A stretch of DNA of 64,000 nt from Simplicispira psychrophila DSM 11588 (GCF_000688255.1 NZ_JHYS01000013.1:27737-91736); one strand, 5' to 3'; positions 1 through 9,391 are shown, counted from the first letter of the stretch. The notes: generated by a model not told the origin, from the letters alone. Numbers and translations: made by a program.

Positions 1-1
1 G

Positions 2-1003
2 CCTGAAAAAATGCGCGAGATCTGGCAGACCGACGTCGGTCGCTCGTCCGAACTGCGCGCCAAACTGGCCGAGCAGGGGCTGACCGCGCTGTCGGTGCCC
101 GAGGCCGACGGCGGTTTGGGCATGGGCGATGTCGACTGGTCGCTGATGACGCAGGAGCTGGGTTACTTCGGCATTCCCGACTCGCTGGCCGACACCGCCT
201 ACCTGGCCACTGGCCTCCTGGTGGCGCTGCCCGAGGATCACCCGGTGCGCAACACCTGGCTGGCGCGCATTGCCGACGGCAGCGCCCGTATAGCGCTGGG
301 TCATCCGGTCAACCCCTGGGTGGCCGATGCCCACCTGGCCGACCTGCTGCTGCTGGCGCACCCCTGCGACGGCGGCACCGAGTGGCACGCGCTGGCGCCC
401 GCACAGGTGCAGGTCACGCCGTGCGCCAGTATCGACGCCTCGCGCCGGCTGGCCACCGTGGTCTGGACGCCATCGCCGGCCACGCGCATTGCCGATGCGG
501 CTGCGGGCCAGGTGCTGGCCGATGCACTGGTGAACCGGGGCGCGCTGAATGTGTCGGGCCAACTGATCGGTCTGGCGCAGCGCATGTTGGACTTGACGGT
601 CGATTACGCCGCACAGCGCAAGCAGTTTGGCAAGCCGATTGGCGCTTTCCAGGCGGTCAAGCACCACCTGGCCGATGTCGTCACCAAGATTGAATTTGCC
701 AAGCCGGTGCTGTACCGCGCCGCCAGTGCGCTGGCCAGCCAGGCGCCGGATGCCGCGGTGCGCGTCTCGCACGCCAAGCTGGTCTGCGCCGACGCCGGCT
801 GGTTTTCGGCGCGCAAGGGCATCCAGGTGCATGGCGCCATGGGCTACACCTGGGAAGTCGATTTGCAGATGTTCATGAAGCGCGCCTGGGTGCTGGACGC
901 CACCTGGGGTGACCGCGCTTTCCATAAAGAACGCCTGTTTGAGGCGCTGCTGCACGACAGCAGCCTGCTCGGCCCCGGCGCCACTTTCCACACCCCTTCC
1001 TGA
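2..1003 (+). CDS. Acyl-CoA dehydrogenase, small-type subunit (5' end outside window)
   Basis: The frame is open to the window edge. The first ATG (position 11) lies inside the N-terminal helical domain, so the true start is upstream and the gene is partial (about 333 residues visible; the family is usually 370-400). The C-terminal ACAD signature is clear: an AAQRKQFGKPIG segment near residue 200 and IQVHGAMGYTWE near 275. The Glu that precedes Gly-Thr in MCAD-type enzymes is absent, as in the non-catalytic-looking partner of heterotetrameric steroid ACADs. The thiolase ATG follows 16 bp after the stop, so the two are probably one transcript. The expected role is FAD-dependent alpha,beta-desaturation of a steroid-derived acyl-CoA in the cytoplasm. 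The partner subunit is probably upstream of the window. The exact substrate cannot be read from sequence. Confidence 0.88.
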   Translation, partial: PEKMREIWQTDVGRSSELRAKLAEQGLTALSVPEADGGLGMGDVDWSLMTQELGYFGIPDSLADTAYLATGLLVALPEDHPVRNTWLARIADGSARIALGHPVNPWVADAHLADLLLLAHPCDGGTEWHALAPAQVQVTPCASIDASRRLATVVWTPSPATRIADAAAGQVLADALVNRGALNVSGQLIGLAQRMLDLTVDYAAQRKQFGKPIGAFQAVKHHLADVVTKIEFAKPVLYRAASALASQAPDAAVRVSHAKLVCADAGWFSARKGIQVHGAMGYTWEVDLQMFMKRAWVLDATWGDRAFHKERLFEALLHDSSLLGPGATFHTPS

Positions 1004-1019
1004 TTTGGAGACCCCTGCC

Positions 1020-2171
1020 ATGGCAGAAGCTTTTATTGTTGACGCGCTGCGCTCGCCCACTGGCAAGCGCAACGGCTCCTTGGCCGCCGTCCACGGCGCT
1101 GACCTGGGTGCCCACGTGATCAAAGCACTGGTCGAGCGCAACGGCGTGCCGGCCGAGGACTACGACGACGTGATTTTTGGTTGTGTGGACACCATCGGCT
1201 CGCTGGCCGGTGACATTGCCCGCACCTCGTGGCTGGCCGCCGGTATGCCGCTGCACGTGCCCGGCACCACCATCGACCGCCAGTGCGGTTCGTCGCAGCA
1301 GGCGGTGCATTTCGCCGCCCAGGCGGTGATGAGCGGCACGCAAGACGTGGTGCTGGCCGGTGGTGTGCAGACCATGAGCGCCATCCCGATCAGCTCGGCC
1401 ATGCTGGCCGGACAGCCCTTGGGTTTCACCACGCCGTTTGCCGAAAGCAAGGGCTGGCAGGCACGCTTTGGCGATGCCCCCGTCAACCAGTTTTATGCCG
1501 CGCAGCGCATTGCCGACCACTGGGGTTTGTCGCGCGCCGACATGGAAGTGTTTGCCAAAGAAAGCCACGACCGCGCCCTGCGCGCCATCGCTGAAGGCCG
1601 TTTTGACCGCGAGATCGTGCCGTTCGGCGACTTCCGCATGGACGAGACCGCGCGCTCCAGCACGCTGGAAAAGTTGGCCACGTTGCAGCCGGTCGATCCG
1701 ACCTATCCAAAAATTACCGCTGCGGTGTCCAGCTCGACTTGCGACGCCGCGGCTGCGGTGCTGGTGGTGTCCGAAGCGGCACTGAAGCGCTACCACCTGA
1801 CGCCGCGCGCCCGCATCCACCACATCAGCGTGCGTGCGGACGACCCGATCTGGCACCTGACGGCGCCGATTGCCGCCACCGAGTACGCGCTGAAGCGCGC
1901 CGGCATGAAGCTCGATGACATCGACCTGGTCGAAATCAACGAAGCCTTCGCTTCGGTGGTGATGGCGTGGTTGAAAGAAACCCGCTACCCGCACGAGCGC
2001 ACCAACGTCAACGGCGGCGCGATGGCGCTCGGCCATCCGCTGGGCGCTTCGGGCGTCAAGCTGATGACCACGCTGTTGCACGAACTCGAACGCACCGGTG
2101 GTCGCTATGGCCTGCAAACCATGTGCGAAGGCGGTGGCCAAGCCAACGTGACCATTATTGAAAGAATCTAA
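1020..2171 (+). CDS. Acetyl-CoA C-acyltransferase (thiolase)
   Basis: A 383-residue thiolase of normal length. The nucleophilic Cys is at about 89 (DRQCGSS), the GHPLGASG loop has His339, NEAFA is present, and the second active-site Cys is at about 369 in CEGGG. It should carry out CoA-dependent cleavage of a 3-ketoacyl-CoA. The ATG at 1020 has TTGGAGA about 9 bp upstream. The SDR start follows 4 bp after the stop, so ACAD, thiolase and SDR look like one beta-oxidation operon. In steroid degraders such thiolases serve side-chain or C/D-ring intermediates (FadA5/FadA6-like roles), but I cannot choose between them. Confidence 0.93.
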   Translation: MAEAFIVDALRSPTGKRNGSLAAVHGADLGAHVIKALVERNGVPAEDYDDVIFGCVDTIGSLAGDIARTSWLAAGMPLHVPGTTIDRQCGSSQQAVHFAAQAVMSGTQDVVLAGGVQTMSAIPISSAMLAGQPLGFTTPFAESKGWQARFGDAPVNQFYAAQRIADHWGLSRADMEVFAKESHDRALRAIAEGRFDREIVPFGDFRMDETARSSTLEKLATLQPVDPTYPKITAAVSSSTCDAAAAVLVVSEAALKRYHLTPRARIHHISVRADDPIWHLTAPIAATEYALKRAGMKLDDIDLVEINEAFASVVMAWLKETRYPHERTNVNGGAMALGHPLGASGVKLMTTLLHELERTGGRYGLQTMCEGGGQANVTIIERI

Positions 2172-2175
2172 AACC

Positions 2176-3054
2176 ATGGCTATTTGTAACCACCGTACTG
2201 TCATCATCACCGGCGCTGGCGGTGGCTTGGGCCGCGCTTATGCGCTGGCGTTTGCCGCTGAAGGCGCCAATGTGCTGGTCAACGACATCCGTCTGGACGC
2301 CGCCGAAGCGGTGGTGGCCGAAGTCGCCGCTGCCGGCGGCAAGGCCATTGCCAACAACGGCGACATCACTACCATGGCTGGCGCGCAAGCCATCATCGAT
2401 GCCGCCGTGGCCGCGTTTGGTGAAGTGCATGTGCTGGTCAACAACGCCGGCGTGTTGCGTGACCGCATGTTCGTCAGCCTGAGCGAAGACGACTGGGACC
2501 AAGTGATGCGCGTGCACCTGAAGGGCCACTTTTGCCTGGCGAATCTGCTGGGCAAGCGCTGGCGCGATGCCGCCAAAGCCGGCAACACAATCGACGCGCG
2601 CATCATCAACACCAGCTCCGGCGCGGGTTTGCAAGGTTCGGTGGGCCAGTCGAATTACTCGGCGGCTAAGGGTGGTATTGCCGCGCTGACGCTGGTGCAG
2701 GCCGCTGAAATGGCGCGCTACGGCGTCACCGCCAACGCACTGGCCCCGGCGGCACGCACGGCGATGACCGAAGCCGGTATGCCCGACATGGTCAAGGCAC
2801 CCAGTGACGGCAGTTTTGACGGCTGGGCGGCCGAGAACGTCGCGCCGCTGGTGGTCTGGTTGGGCAGCAGCCAATCGGCGCATGTCACCGGAAAAATGTT
2901 TGAAAGCCAAGGCGGCCGCATTTCCATTGGCGACGGCTGGCGCACCGACGCGACGCGCGACAAGGGCGCACGCTGGGACGTGGCCGAACTCGGTCCGGTG
3001 ATTGACGCGCTGCTGGCAGAAGCCGTGCCGGCGCAAAAGGTCTGGGGCAGCTGA
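2176..3054 (+). CDS. Short-chain dehydrogenase (3-hydroxyacyl-CoA dehydrogenase-like)
   Basis: A 292-residue classical SDR. The Rossmann motif TGAGGGLG is at 12-19, NNAG near 89, catalytic Ser at 147-148, and Tyr161/Lys165 in YSAAK. Its length and C-terminal extension resemble the dehydrogenase part of HSD17B4/FabG-type 3-hydroxyacyl-CoA dehydrogenases, which oxidise a 3-hydroxyacyl-CoA with NAD(P). I chose the ATG at 2176, after the thiolase stop; a weak GAAAGAA lies inside the thiolase end. A further in-frame ATG at 2158 would overlap the thiolase. Substrate assignment is by context only. Confidence 0.9.
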   Translation: MAICNHRTVIITGAGGGLGRAYALAFAAEGANVLVNDIRLDAAEAVVAEVAAAGGKAIANNGDITTMAGAQAIIDAAVAAFGEVHVLVNNAGVLRDRMFVSLSEDDWDQVMRVHLKGHFCLANLLGKRWRDAAKAGNTIDARIINTSSGAGLQGSVGQSNYSAAKGGIAALTLVQAAEMARYGVTANALAPAARTAMTEAGMPDMVKAPSDGSFDGWAAENVAPLVVWLGSSQSAHVTGKMFESQGGRISIGDGWRTDATRDKGARWDVAELGPVIDALLAEAVPAQKVWGS

Positions 3055-3089
3055 TGGCTGGCAGGCGGTGCGTTGGTGAGTTATTGTGA

Positions 3090-3155
3090 TATTAAAACAA
3101 TAGCTGTTAGCGCACGTATCTAAAGGGCTAGAAGCCTATTTGATGCATATTTTTG
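3090..3155 (+). repeat. Dispersed Comamonadaceae-type intergenic repeat, copy 1
   Basis: The block reads ATAGCTGTTAGCGCACG, then AAAGGGCTAGA, then a TTTGA-T-rich tail. The same arrangement recurs at 9392, 13701, 16355 (reverse), 25470, 36075 (reverse) and 54577 (reverse). It sits between the SDR and the next ACAD and has no coding potential. Confidence 0.75.
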
Positions 3156-3176
3156 CTCTTTTGGATGGACACCCGT

Positions 3177-4322
3177 ATGGATCTTTCTCTCAGCGACGAG
3201 CAGCAGCAAATTGCCGACAGTGCTGCCATTTTTCTGCAAGAAGCCAGCACCAGCGCCGCCGTGCGCGCCACCTGCGAAGGCGCTAGCGGCATTGACGACA
3301 AGCTTTGGCAAGGCATCGCCGAGCTGGGTTGGTGCGGCGTGCACCTGCCTGAATCGGTGAATGGTTTGGGCTTGGGCGTGGTCGAACTGGTGCTGCTGCA
3401 AGAGCAGCTAGGGCGCCACTTGGCCTGCGTGCCGTTTTTTGACAGCGTGGCGCTGGCATCGACCGCATTGCGCGAACTGCCCGATAGCGCTTTGGCGCAG
3501 CAGTGGCTCGAGTCTTTGGCCAGCGGCGAGAAAAAAGCCGCGTTGGCTTTGGGCACCGAGTGGGTCTTTGCCACCGCCCGCGCACAACGTACGGCCAGCG
3601 GCTGGACGTTGGATGGCGCATGGCCGCAAGTCGGCTCCGCCGCGATGGCCGATGTGCTGCTGTTGCCGGCGCAGGACGACGCCGGGCACAGCGTGTTGCT
3701 CCTCGTGCCGGCGGACGCCGCTGGCGTGCAAGTCACGGCCCTGACCACGTTGGACACCACGCGCCGGATAGCCGCTGTGCAGTGCAGCGCGGTCACGCTG
3801 CCGGCAGAAAACTGCATTGGTCAAGGCGCGGCGCTGGACGCAGTGCTGGCGCGCACGCTGCACATCGGCGCGATGGCGCTGGCAGCCGAGCAAGTCGGCG
3901 CCGCGCAGCAGTGTTTGGATTTGACGCTGGCGTTTACCGCCCAGCGTGTGCAGTTTGACCGGGCGATTGCCGGTTTCCAAGCCGTCAAACACCGCTGTGC
4001 GCAGATGTTGGTGGTGCTGGAGAGCGCCCGCTCCGCCGTCTATGGCGCGGCCTGCATGGCCGATACCGGGCCGGCTGCGGCGACGCTGCTGTTCTACGCC
4101 GCGCAAGCACGCGTCGCCGCTACCGAAGCGGCGCAGTTTTGCGCCCGTGAAGCGCTGCACCTGCACGGCGGCGTCGGCTTTACCTGGGAGTACGACCCGC
4201 ACCTGTACCTGCGCCGTGCGCAAGCTTCCAGCCAGCGGCTGGGCGCGCCCGCGTGGTGGCTGGAGCAGGTGGCACAACAACTGCTCAACACGTCCAAGGA
4301 CACGCCCAAGGAGGCCGTATGA
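3177..4322 (+). CDS. Acyl-CoA dehydrogenase, small-type subunit
   Basis: A 381-residue ACAD beginning MDLSLSDEQQ, the usual N-terminal helix of this subfamily. Diagnostic segments are FTAQRVQFDRAIAGFQAVKH near 262-281 and ALHLHGGVGFTWEYDPHLYLRR near the C terminus. The MCAD-type Glu-Gly-Thr is missing. It overlaps the next ACAD by four bases (ATGA), so the two are translationally coupled and probably form an alpha2-beta2 enzyme, as known for steroid ACADs such as the ChsE and Scd pairs. The ATG at 3177 gives the family N terminus; an in-frame ATG at 3165 is possible because no strong ribosome site separates them. Confidence 0.9.
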   Translation: MDLSLSDEQQQIADSAAIFLQEASTSAAVRATCEGASGIDDKLWQGIAELGWCGVHLPESVNGLGLGVVELVLLQEQLGRHLACVPFFDSVALASTALRELPDSALAQQWLESLASGEKKAALALGTEWVFATARAQRTASGWTLDGAWPQVGSAAMADVLLLPAQDDAGHSVLLLVPADAAGVQVTALTTLDTTRRIAAVQCSAVTLPAENCIGQGAALDAVLARTLHIGAMALAAEQVGAAQQCLDLTLAFTAQRVQFDRAIAGFQAVKHRCAQMLVVLESARSAVYGAACMADTGPAAATLLFYAAQARVAATEAAQFCAREALHLHGGVGFTWEYDPHLYLRRAQASSQRLGAPAWWLEQVAQQLLNTSKDTPKEAV

Positions 4323-5482
4323 ACCTGCAAGAAACCGAGGTAGAAAAAGCCTTTCGCACCAGCGTGCGCGCGTGGATGGCCGCCAACCTGTGCGGCGAGT
4401 TTGAGCCGCTGCGTAACGCCGGCGGCCTAGGCTCGCCCGGCTACGAACCCGCGCTGGCCAAGCGCTGGGAGCAGCACTTGGCCCAAGGCGGCTGGACGGG
4501 ATTGGGCTGGCCGCGGGCGCACGGCGGGCGTGAGTTGCCGCTGGCGCAGCAGGTAATTTTTCACGAGGAATACGCGCGCTGCGGCGGCCCGAGGCGCTTG
4601 GGCCACATTGGTGAGACGCTGCTGGCACCGACGTTGATGGCGCACGGCTCGTCCGAACTGCAAGCGCGGTTTTTGCCCGGCATCTTGGCTGGCGAAACCT
4701 ATTGGGCGCAGGGCTATTCCGAGCCGGGCGCCGGCTCCGACCTGGCGGCGGTGCGCACCCGTGCGCGCATCGATCCCGAGACGGGTGAATGGGTGATCGA
4801 CGGCCAGAAGGTCTGGACGTCGTGGGCGCAAGAGTCGGACTGGATTTTTGTGCTGGCGCGCAGCGAGGCCGGCTCGGTGCGCCACAAGGGGCTGGTGCTG
4901 CTGCTGGTGCCGCTGCGCCAAGCCGGGGTGACGATTCGGCCGATCCGCCAGATCACCGGCGACTCGGAATTCAACGAGGTGTTTTTGGACGGTGCCCGCA
5001 CCGAAGGGACTTTGAGCCTGGGCGCGCCGGGGCAGGGCTGGGCCGTCGCCATGTACCTGCTCGGCTGCGAGCGCGGCGCCTCGACGCTGGGCCAGCAGGC
5101 GCATTTCAAAAGCGAGCTGGAGCAGCTCATCACCGTCGCCCAACGCAATGGTGCCGTGCACGACCCGCTGCTGCGCCAGCGTCTGGCGCACGCCGCGCTG
5201 GGTTTGGAGACACTGCGCAGCCACGCGCTGCGCACGTCGGGTGATGGTGCGCCGCCGCGCGCCGCCAGCATCAGCAAATACGTCTGGTCGAACTGGCGCC
5301 GTGCGCTGGGCGAGCTGGCCATGGATGTGTTGGGGAGGGAGGCCGACATTGATGCGGGTGACCCGCTGCACCGCACATTGCAGCATCTCTGGCTGGAAAG
5401 CCGCTCCGACACCCTCTATGCTGGTAGCAACGAAATTCAACTCAACATGATGGCGGAGCGCGCATTGCAAATGCCGCGTTAA
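4319..5482 (+). CDS. Acyl-CoA dehydrogenase, large-type subunit
   Basis: A 387-residue ACAD with the FAD/substrate loop YSEPGAGSDLAAV, the WTSWAQ segment, and a C-terminal DTLYAGSNEIQLN block. The residue before GSNEIQ is Ala rather than the MCAD catalytic Glu, typical of the steroid heterotetrameric ACADs. The start codon overlaps the upstream ACAD stop, giving a fixed 1:1 pair. The operon ends after this gene at a long stem-loop (5510-5560). Expected reaction: dehydrogenation of a steroid or ring-fragment CoA ester. The substrate is not determinable here. Confidence 0.9.
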   Translation: MNLQETEVEKAFRTSVRAWMAANLCGEFEPLRNAGGLGSPGYEPALAKRWEQHLAQGGWTGLGWPRAHGGRELPLAQQVIFHEEYARCGGPRRLGHIGETLLAPTLMAHGSSELQARFLPGILAGETYWAQGYSEPGAGSDLAAVRTRARIDPETGEWVIDGQKVWTSWAQESDWIFVLARSEAGSVRHKGLVLLLVPLRQAGVTIRPIRQITGDSEFNEVFLDGARTEGTLSLGAPGQGWAVAMYLLGCERGASTLGQQAHFKSELEQLITVAQRNGAVHDPLLRQRLAHAALGLETLRSHALRTSGDGAPPRAASISKYVWSNWRRALGELAMDVLGREADIDAGDPLHRTLQHLWLESRSDTLYAGSNEIQLNMMAERALQMPR

Positions 5483-5509
5483 AAAGCCCATTTTTTAGCA
5501 CGCTCTTTA

Positions 5510-5560
5510 CAGGCCCGCCCGGCTCATCGTCCATGCAGACGATGCCGCTTGGCGGGCCTG
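5510..5560. terminator. Long stem-loop after the ACAD pair, with an operator in its loop
   Basis: CAGGCCCGCC at 5510-5519 is the exact reverse complement of 5551-5560. A second dyad (5525-5544) lies at the same centre, so the whole segment can fold as one interrupted hairpin. A similar CAGGCCCGC stem ends the 23295-24239 gene. There is no T-run directly after the 3' arm, so termination is inferred from position. Confidence 0.5.
5525..5544. promoter_or_regulatory. Putative TesR-type operator, site A
   Basis: A perfect 7+7 bp dyad, CATCGTC-N6-GACGATG, 58 bp upstream of the SDR-MaoC-thiolase operon. It is the best match to a motif seen at six places in the window. Binding by the LuxR-type regulator at 8219 is inferred. 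Confidence 0.6.
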
Positions 5561-5602
5561 CTTGCACCATGGGGCTGTCTTACTTTGATGGATGTTGACC
5601 CC

Positions 5603-6388
5603 ATGAAGCCTGCTCCCGATTACGTTCCCGCCCACGGCCTGTTGCGTGGTAAATCTATGCTGGTCACGGCCGCTGCTGGTGCCGGCATCGGCTTTTCCGT
5701 CGCCCAACGTGCGGCCGAAGAGGGCTGCCGTGCCCTGTTTATTTCTGACGTGCACGAGCGCCGCCTGAATGAGGCGGTCGAGGCCATCCGCAAGGCCACC
5801 GGTTTGCAGGAGGTCTACGGCCAACTGTGCGACGTCAGCCAGGAAGCCCAAGTGCAGGCGCTGGTGGATGCTGCCGAAGCGCAGATGGGCGGCATCGACG
5901 TGCTGGTCAACAACGCCGGCCTAGGCACCAGCCGCCGCGTGGTCGACATGGAAGACAGCGAGTGGCACAAGGTGCTGGACGTGACGCTGACCGGCACCTT
6001 CCGCATGGTGCGCGCGGCGCTGAAGGTGATGCAGCCGCGTGGCAAGGGCGTCATCATCAACAACGCCTCGGTGCTGGGCTGGCGCGCCCAGGTCGAGCAG
6101 GCGCACTACGCGGCGGCCAAGGCCGGCGTGATGGCGCTGACGCGCTGCGCCGCCATGGAAGCGGCCGAGTTCGGCATCCGCATCAACGCCGTGGCGCCGT
6201 CGATTGCCATCCACGCTTTTTTGAAGAAATCCGCCTCCGAAGAACTGCTAAACGAGCTGTCGGCCAAAGAAGCCTTTGGCCGCGGCGCCGAGCCCTGGGA
6301 AGTGGCCAATGTGATGATTTTCCTGGCCAGCGATTACTCGTCCTACATGACCGGCGAAGTGGTCTCGGTCAGCTCGCAGCACGCTTGA
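5603..6388 (+). CDS. Short-chain dehydrogenase/reductase
   Basis: A 261-residue SDR. The nucleotide-binding loop TAAAGAGIG is at about 22-30 (the usual TG start is replaced by TA), NNAG at 103-106, Ser156, and Tyr169/Lys173 in YAAAK. It starts an operon with the MaoC hydratase (next ATG one base after the stop) and a thiolase, which together make hydratase, dehydrogenase and thiolase steps of one beta-oxidation turn. An in-frame ATG at 5588 is an alternative start; neither has a strong ribosome site. Likely role: NAD-dependent oxidation of a hydroxyacyl-CoA or hydroxysteroid. Confidence 0.87.
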   Translation: MKPAPDYVPAHGLLRGKSMLVTAAAGAGIGFSVAQRAAEEGCRALFISDVHERRLNEAVEAIRKATGLQEVYGQLCDVSQEAQVQALVDAAEAQMGGIDVLVNNAGLGTSRRVVDMEDSEWHKVLDVTLTGTFRMVRAALKVMQPRGKGVIINNASVLGWRAQVEQAHYAAAKAGVMALTRCAAMEAAEFGIRINAVAPSIAIHAFLKKSASEELLNELSAKEAFGRGAEPWEVANVMIFLASDYSSYMTGEVVSVSSQHA

Positions 6389-6389
6389 T

Positions 6390-6860
6390 ATGACCACTGC
6401 TTTGTTTGATTCCGTCGCCGGCGTGCTGGCGGCGGTCGGCACTGACTTGGGCCACACCGACTGGGTCGTTATCGACCAGCAGCGCATCAACACCTTTGCC
6501 GAAGCCACTGGCGACCACCAGTGGATTCACGTCGATCCCGAGCGCGCCAAGGACGGCCCGTTTGGCGTGTGCGTGGCGCATGGCTATTTGACGCTGGCGT
6601 TGGCCAACCTGTTTTTGCCACAACTGGTCAGCTACCAGCGCCTGAAGATGGGCGTGAACTACGGCTGCGACAAGGTGCGTTTTCCCGCGCCGGTGAAGGT
6701 CGATTCGCGCGTGCGTGGCCGAGGTGCAGTGGTGGCGGCCGAGCCGGTCAAAGGCGACGGCGTGCAAGTCACCGTGCGCATCAGCGTCGAGATCGACGGC
6801 AGCGACAAACCCGGCTGTGTGGTGGACACCATCAGCCGCCTCTACTTCGATGAAGTTTGA
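6390..6860 (+). CDS. MaoC-family (R)-specific enoyl-CoA hydratase
   Basis: A single hot-dog domain of 156 residues. The hydratase motif is complete: FAEATGDHQWIH with catalytic Asp42 and His47, followed by DGPFGVCVAHGYLTL. It should hydrate a trans-2-enoyl-CoA. The start codon lies one base beyond the SDR stop and the thiolase follows after 24 bp, so the three are co-transcribed and probably act in sequence. NodN/MaoC hydratases of this size normally act alone as homodimers. Confidence 0.92.
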   Translation: MTTALFDSVAGVLAAVGTDLGHTDWVVIDQQRINTFAEATGDHQWIHVDPERAKDGPFGVCVAHGYLTLALANLFLPQLVSYQRLKMGVNYGCDKVRFPAPVKVDSRVRGRGAVVAAEPVKGDGVQVTVRISVEIDGSDKPGCVVDTISRLYFDEV

Positions 6861-6884
6861 TGATTTTTGATTGAGAGTATTTGC

Positions 6885-8093
6885 ATGAACCCCCAAGACG
6901 CCGTCATCGTTTCCACCGTCCGCACGCCCATCGGCAAGGCTTTTCGCGGCGCCTTCAACGACACCGAAGCGCCCGCCATGGGCGGCCATGTGATCCGCGC
7001 TGCGCTGGACAAAGTCGGCGTGGCTGGCGCTGATGTCGGTGATGTGATGCTGGGCATTGCCGCGCAGCAGGGCAACCAGGGCTACAACCTGGGCCGCCTG
7101 TGCGCCTATACCGCCGGTTTGCCCGACAGCGTCGGCGGCATGGCCATTGACCGCATGTGCGCCTCGGGCCTGATGAGTATCGCTACCGCCGCCAAAAGCA
7201 TCGTCTGTGGCGAGCTGGACATTGCCGTCGCCGGCGGGCTGGAGTCGATTTCGCTGGTGCAGAACAAGCACAAGAACAGCTACCGCGCACAGTCCAAGTC
7301 GGTGCTGGAGGCCATGCCCACGGCCTATATCCAGATGATCGAGACGGCTGAAATCGTCAGCCGCCGCTACGGCATCTCGCGCGCGGCGCAGGACGAGTAT
7401 TCGCTGCGCAGCCAGCAGCGCACCGCTGCGGCGCAAGCGGCCGGTTTGTACGCCGACGAAATCGTGCCGATGACCACCAGCAAGCAACTGTTTGACAAGG
7501 AAGGCAACGTCACCGGCAACGAAACCGTCACTTTGCTGCAGGACGAAGGCAACCGCGCCGACACCTCGCTGGAAAGCCTGGCCAAGCTCAAGCCCGTCTG
7601 GAAGAACGGCCAGTGGGTGTCCGAAGGCGAATTCATTACTGCCGGTAATGCCTCGCAGCTGTCCGACGGCGCCTCGGCCTCGGTGCTGATGAGCGCCGCC
7701 GAAGCGCAGCGCCGGGGCTTGGCGCCGCTGGGCATTTACCGCGGCGTGGCCGTGGCCGGTTGCGGCGCCGACGAAATGGGGATTGGCCCGGTGTTTGCCA
7801 TCCCCAAGCTGCTGGCACGCCACGGCTTGACGGTCAACGACATTGGCCTGTGGGAAATCAACGAGGCCTTTGCCTGCCAAGTGATCCACTGCCGCGACAC
7901 GCTGGGCATCCCCGACGAGCGCTTGAACGTCAACGGTGGCGCGATTTCTATTGGTCACCCGTTTGGCATGTCGGGCGCGCGCCTGGTGGGTCACGCGCTG
8001 CTCGAAGGTCGCCGGCGCGGCGTGAAATATGCCGTGGTCAGCATGTGCATTGGCGGTGGCATGGGCGCGGCCGGGCTGTTTGAAATAGCATAG
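6885..8093 (+). CDS. Acetyl-CoA C-acyltransferase (thiolase)
   Basis: A 402-residue thiolase with nucleophilic Cys92 (DRMCASG), NEAFACQ, His358 in GHPFGMSG and the second Cys388 in [10 protein letters not shown]. It is longer and clearly different from the thiolase at 1020, so the two are not a recent duplication. As the last gene of the SDR-MaoC-thiolase operon it should release acetyl-CoA or propionyl-CoA. The ATG at 6885 gives the standard thiolase N terminus; an in-frame start at 6867 is possible but would overrun the spacer. Confidence 0.93.
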   Translation: MNPQDAVIVSTVRTPIGKAFRGAFNDTEAPAMGGHVIRAALDKVGVAGADVGDVMLGIAAQQGNQGYNLGRLCAYTAGLPDSVGGMAIDRMCASGLMSIATAAKSIVCGELDIAVAGGLESISLVQNKHKNSYRAQSKSVLEAMPTAYIQMIETAEIVSRRYGISRAAQDEYSLRSQQRTAAAQAAGLYADEIVPMTTSKQLFDKEGNVTGNETVTLLQDEGNRADTSLESLAKLKPVWKNGQWVSEGEFITAGNASQLSDGASASVLMSAAEAQRRGLAPLGIYRGVAVAGCGADEMGIGPVFAIPKLLARHGLTVNDIGLWEINEAFACQVIHCRDTLGIPDERLNVNGGAISIGHPFGMSGARLVGHALLEGRRRGVKYAVVSMCIGGGMGAAGLFEIA

Positions 8094-8218
8094 GCGGCAT
8101 AAAAAGTCCTGCTCTGTTCCGTCGTGGGACAAAAGAGCATTTCATTTTCAATGAATTCAACGACTTAAAAGCAGCGACCTTGCAAGACATCTCATCTGAA
8201 TTTTCCCTTGGCGAGAAC

Positions 8219-9340
8219 ATGTCGCCAGAATTTTTAAGCCAGATCCTAGGGGCGGTATATGACGCGGCCCTGGATGAGGCGGGCTGGGTCAGTTTTCTGG
8301 AGTCGGTGCGCAAGATCATGGACGGCAATTACGCCTCGCTGATTGTGCGCACCGAAACCACTGACGACATCGGCCTGATCGTCTCGGCCGGCCAGAACCA
8401 GCCCAGTCTCGACCCCGGCAATCCCTATATCGCCATGAGTCCCTTCACCGGGATGAAACCCGACCATCTGGTCACCATCAGCGATGTGCTGTCGCCGCAA
8501 GAATGGCGCGCATCCAGCTATTACCGCGATTACTGCGCGGCGCAGGGCGTGTTCCATGTGCTTGCCGCCGACATCACTACGCGCAATGGCGGTGTCTATG
8601 GTTTTCGCGTCACCCGCCCGGAGACGGCGCCTGATTTTTCTAAAGATGACATCCGTTTTTGCAGTCTGCTGATTCCGCACATCAAGCGTGCCTTGAATCT
8701 GCACCTGTCGATCCACCAAGACCGCAAGGTCAGCACTTTGTACAGCCACGCCATGGCGCAAATGATGGTCGGCGTGGTGGTGCTGGACCAGAACGGCGAG
8801 GTGATTGAATGCAACCCGGCCGCCACTGCCATCCTGGATGCCAAGGATGGCCTGAGCGTGGTCGGCAAGCAGTTGACCGCGTCCTATGCCGACGACAACC
8901 GCGCGCTGCAGGCACTGGTGCGCAGTGCGCTGGTCAACACCCACGCGGCACGCCTGTCGGTGAACGAAGCCATGCCGATCAATCGCCCCTCGGGGCGCTT
9001 GAGCTGGGGGCTGATCGTGCAGAGCATTTCCTCCGACCAGTGGACCGAGGGCAAACAGCGCCCCAGCGTCGCCGTGTTTGTGCGCGATACCGAGGGCCGG
9101 GTGGATCCACCGGTGCGACTGGCGCAGCAGTTGTTTCGCCTCACGCCGGCCGAAACTGCGCTGGCGATCCAGCTGGCCAACGGCCTGTCGCTGGAGGAAG
9201 CGGCCGAGGTCCTGCACATCAAGCGCAACACCGCGCGCGCGCACCTGCGCTCGATCTTCTCCAAGACCGGCGTGCGCCGCCAGACCGAGCTGGTGCGTAT
9301 TTTTCTCAATAGCGTGGCCTGGCTGAGCGCTGGCGAGTAA
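8219..9340 (+). CDS. tesR: LuxR-type transcriptional regulator, TesR/TeiR-like
   Basis: A 373-residue protein with a C-terminal LuxR/FixJ helix-turn-helix (LTPAETALAIQLANG ... IKRNTARAHLRSIFSKTG, about 312-362) and a long N-terminal part with no recognisable autoinducer or receiver domain, as known for the steroid regulators TesR/TeiR of Comamonas testosteroni. The ATG at 8219 has GGCGAG nine bases upstream; a TTG at 8180 in frame would extend it by 13 residues. It stands alone between a beta-oxidation operon and the restriction island. It is the only transcription factor in the window, so it is the best candidate to bind the six CATCGTC-N6-GACGATG sites. Steroid responsiveness is inferred from family and context. 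Confidence 0.75.
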   Translation: MSPEFLSQILGAVYDAALDEAGWVSFLESVRKIMDGNYASLIVRTETTDDIGLIVSAGQNQPSLDPGNPYIAMSPFTGMKPDHLVTISDVLSPQEWRASSYYRDYCAAQGVFHVLAADITTRNGGVYGFRVTRPETAPDFSKDDIRFCSLLIPHIKRALNLHLSIHQDRKVSTLYSHAMAQMMVGVVVLDQNGEVIECNPAATAILDAKDGLSVVGKQLTASYADDNRALQALVRSALVNTHAARLSVNEAMPINRPSGRLSWGLIVQSISSDQWTEGKQRPSVAVFVRDTEGRVDPPVRLAQQLFRLTPAETALAIQLANGLSLEEAAEVLHIKRNTARAHLRSIFSKTGVRRQTELVRIFLNSVAWLSAGE

Positions 9341-9349
9341 GCGCTAGAG

Positions 9350-9381
9350 CAGGGTGTGTACGCAGCGGTGCATACACCCTG
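9350..9381. terminator. Hairpin after tesR
   Basis: CAGGGTGT (9350-9357) pairs with ACACCCTG (9374-9381) around a 16-base loop, just after the tesR stop. No T-run follows, so its role as a terminator is tentative. Confidence 0.35.
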
Positions 9382-9391
9382 ATAGCTGCTA

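Noticed and set aside
873..2210. Long open frame on the minus strand opposite the thiolase
   Set aside because: High-GC DNA gives long antisense frames. This one has no ribosome site, no recognisable family and mirrors the codon structure of the thiolase on the plus strand. The same applies to similar long frames at 2155-3036, 6369-8132, 22062-23972, 31689-33638, 50376-52196 and 54859-56556.
8100..8170. A possible seventh operator upstream of tesR (GTCC...GGAC elements near 8115-8135)
   Set aside because: The spacing between GTC and GAC is wrong and neither half-site matches GACGATG, so there is no sign of autoregulation through this motif.
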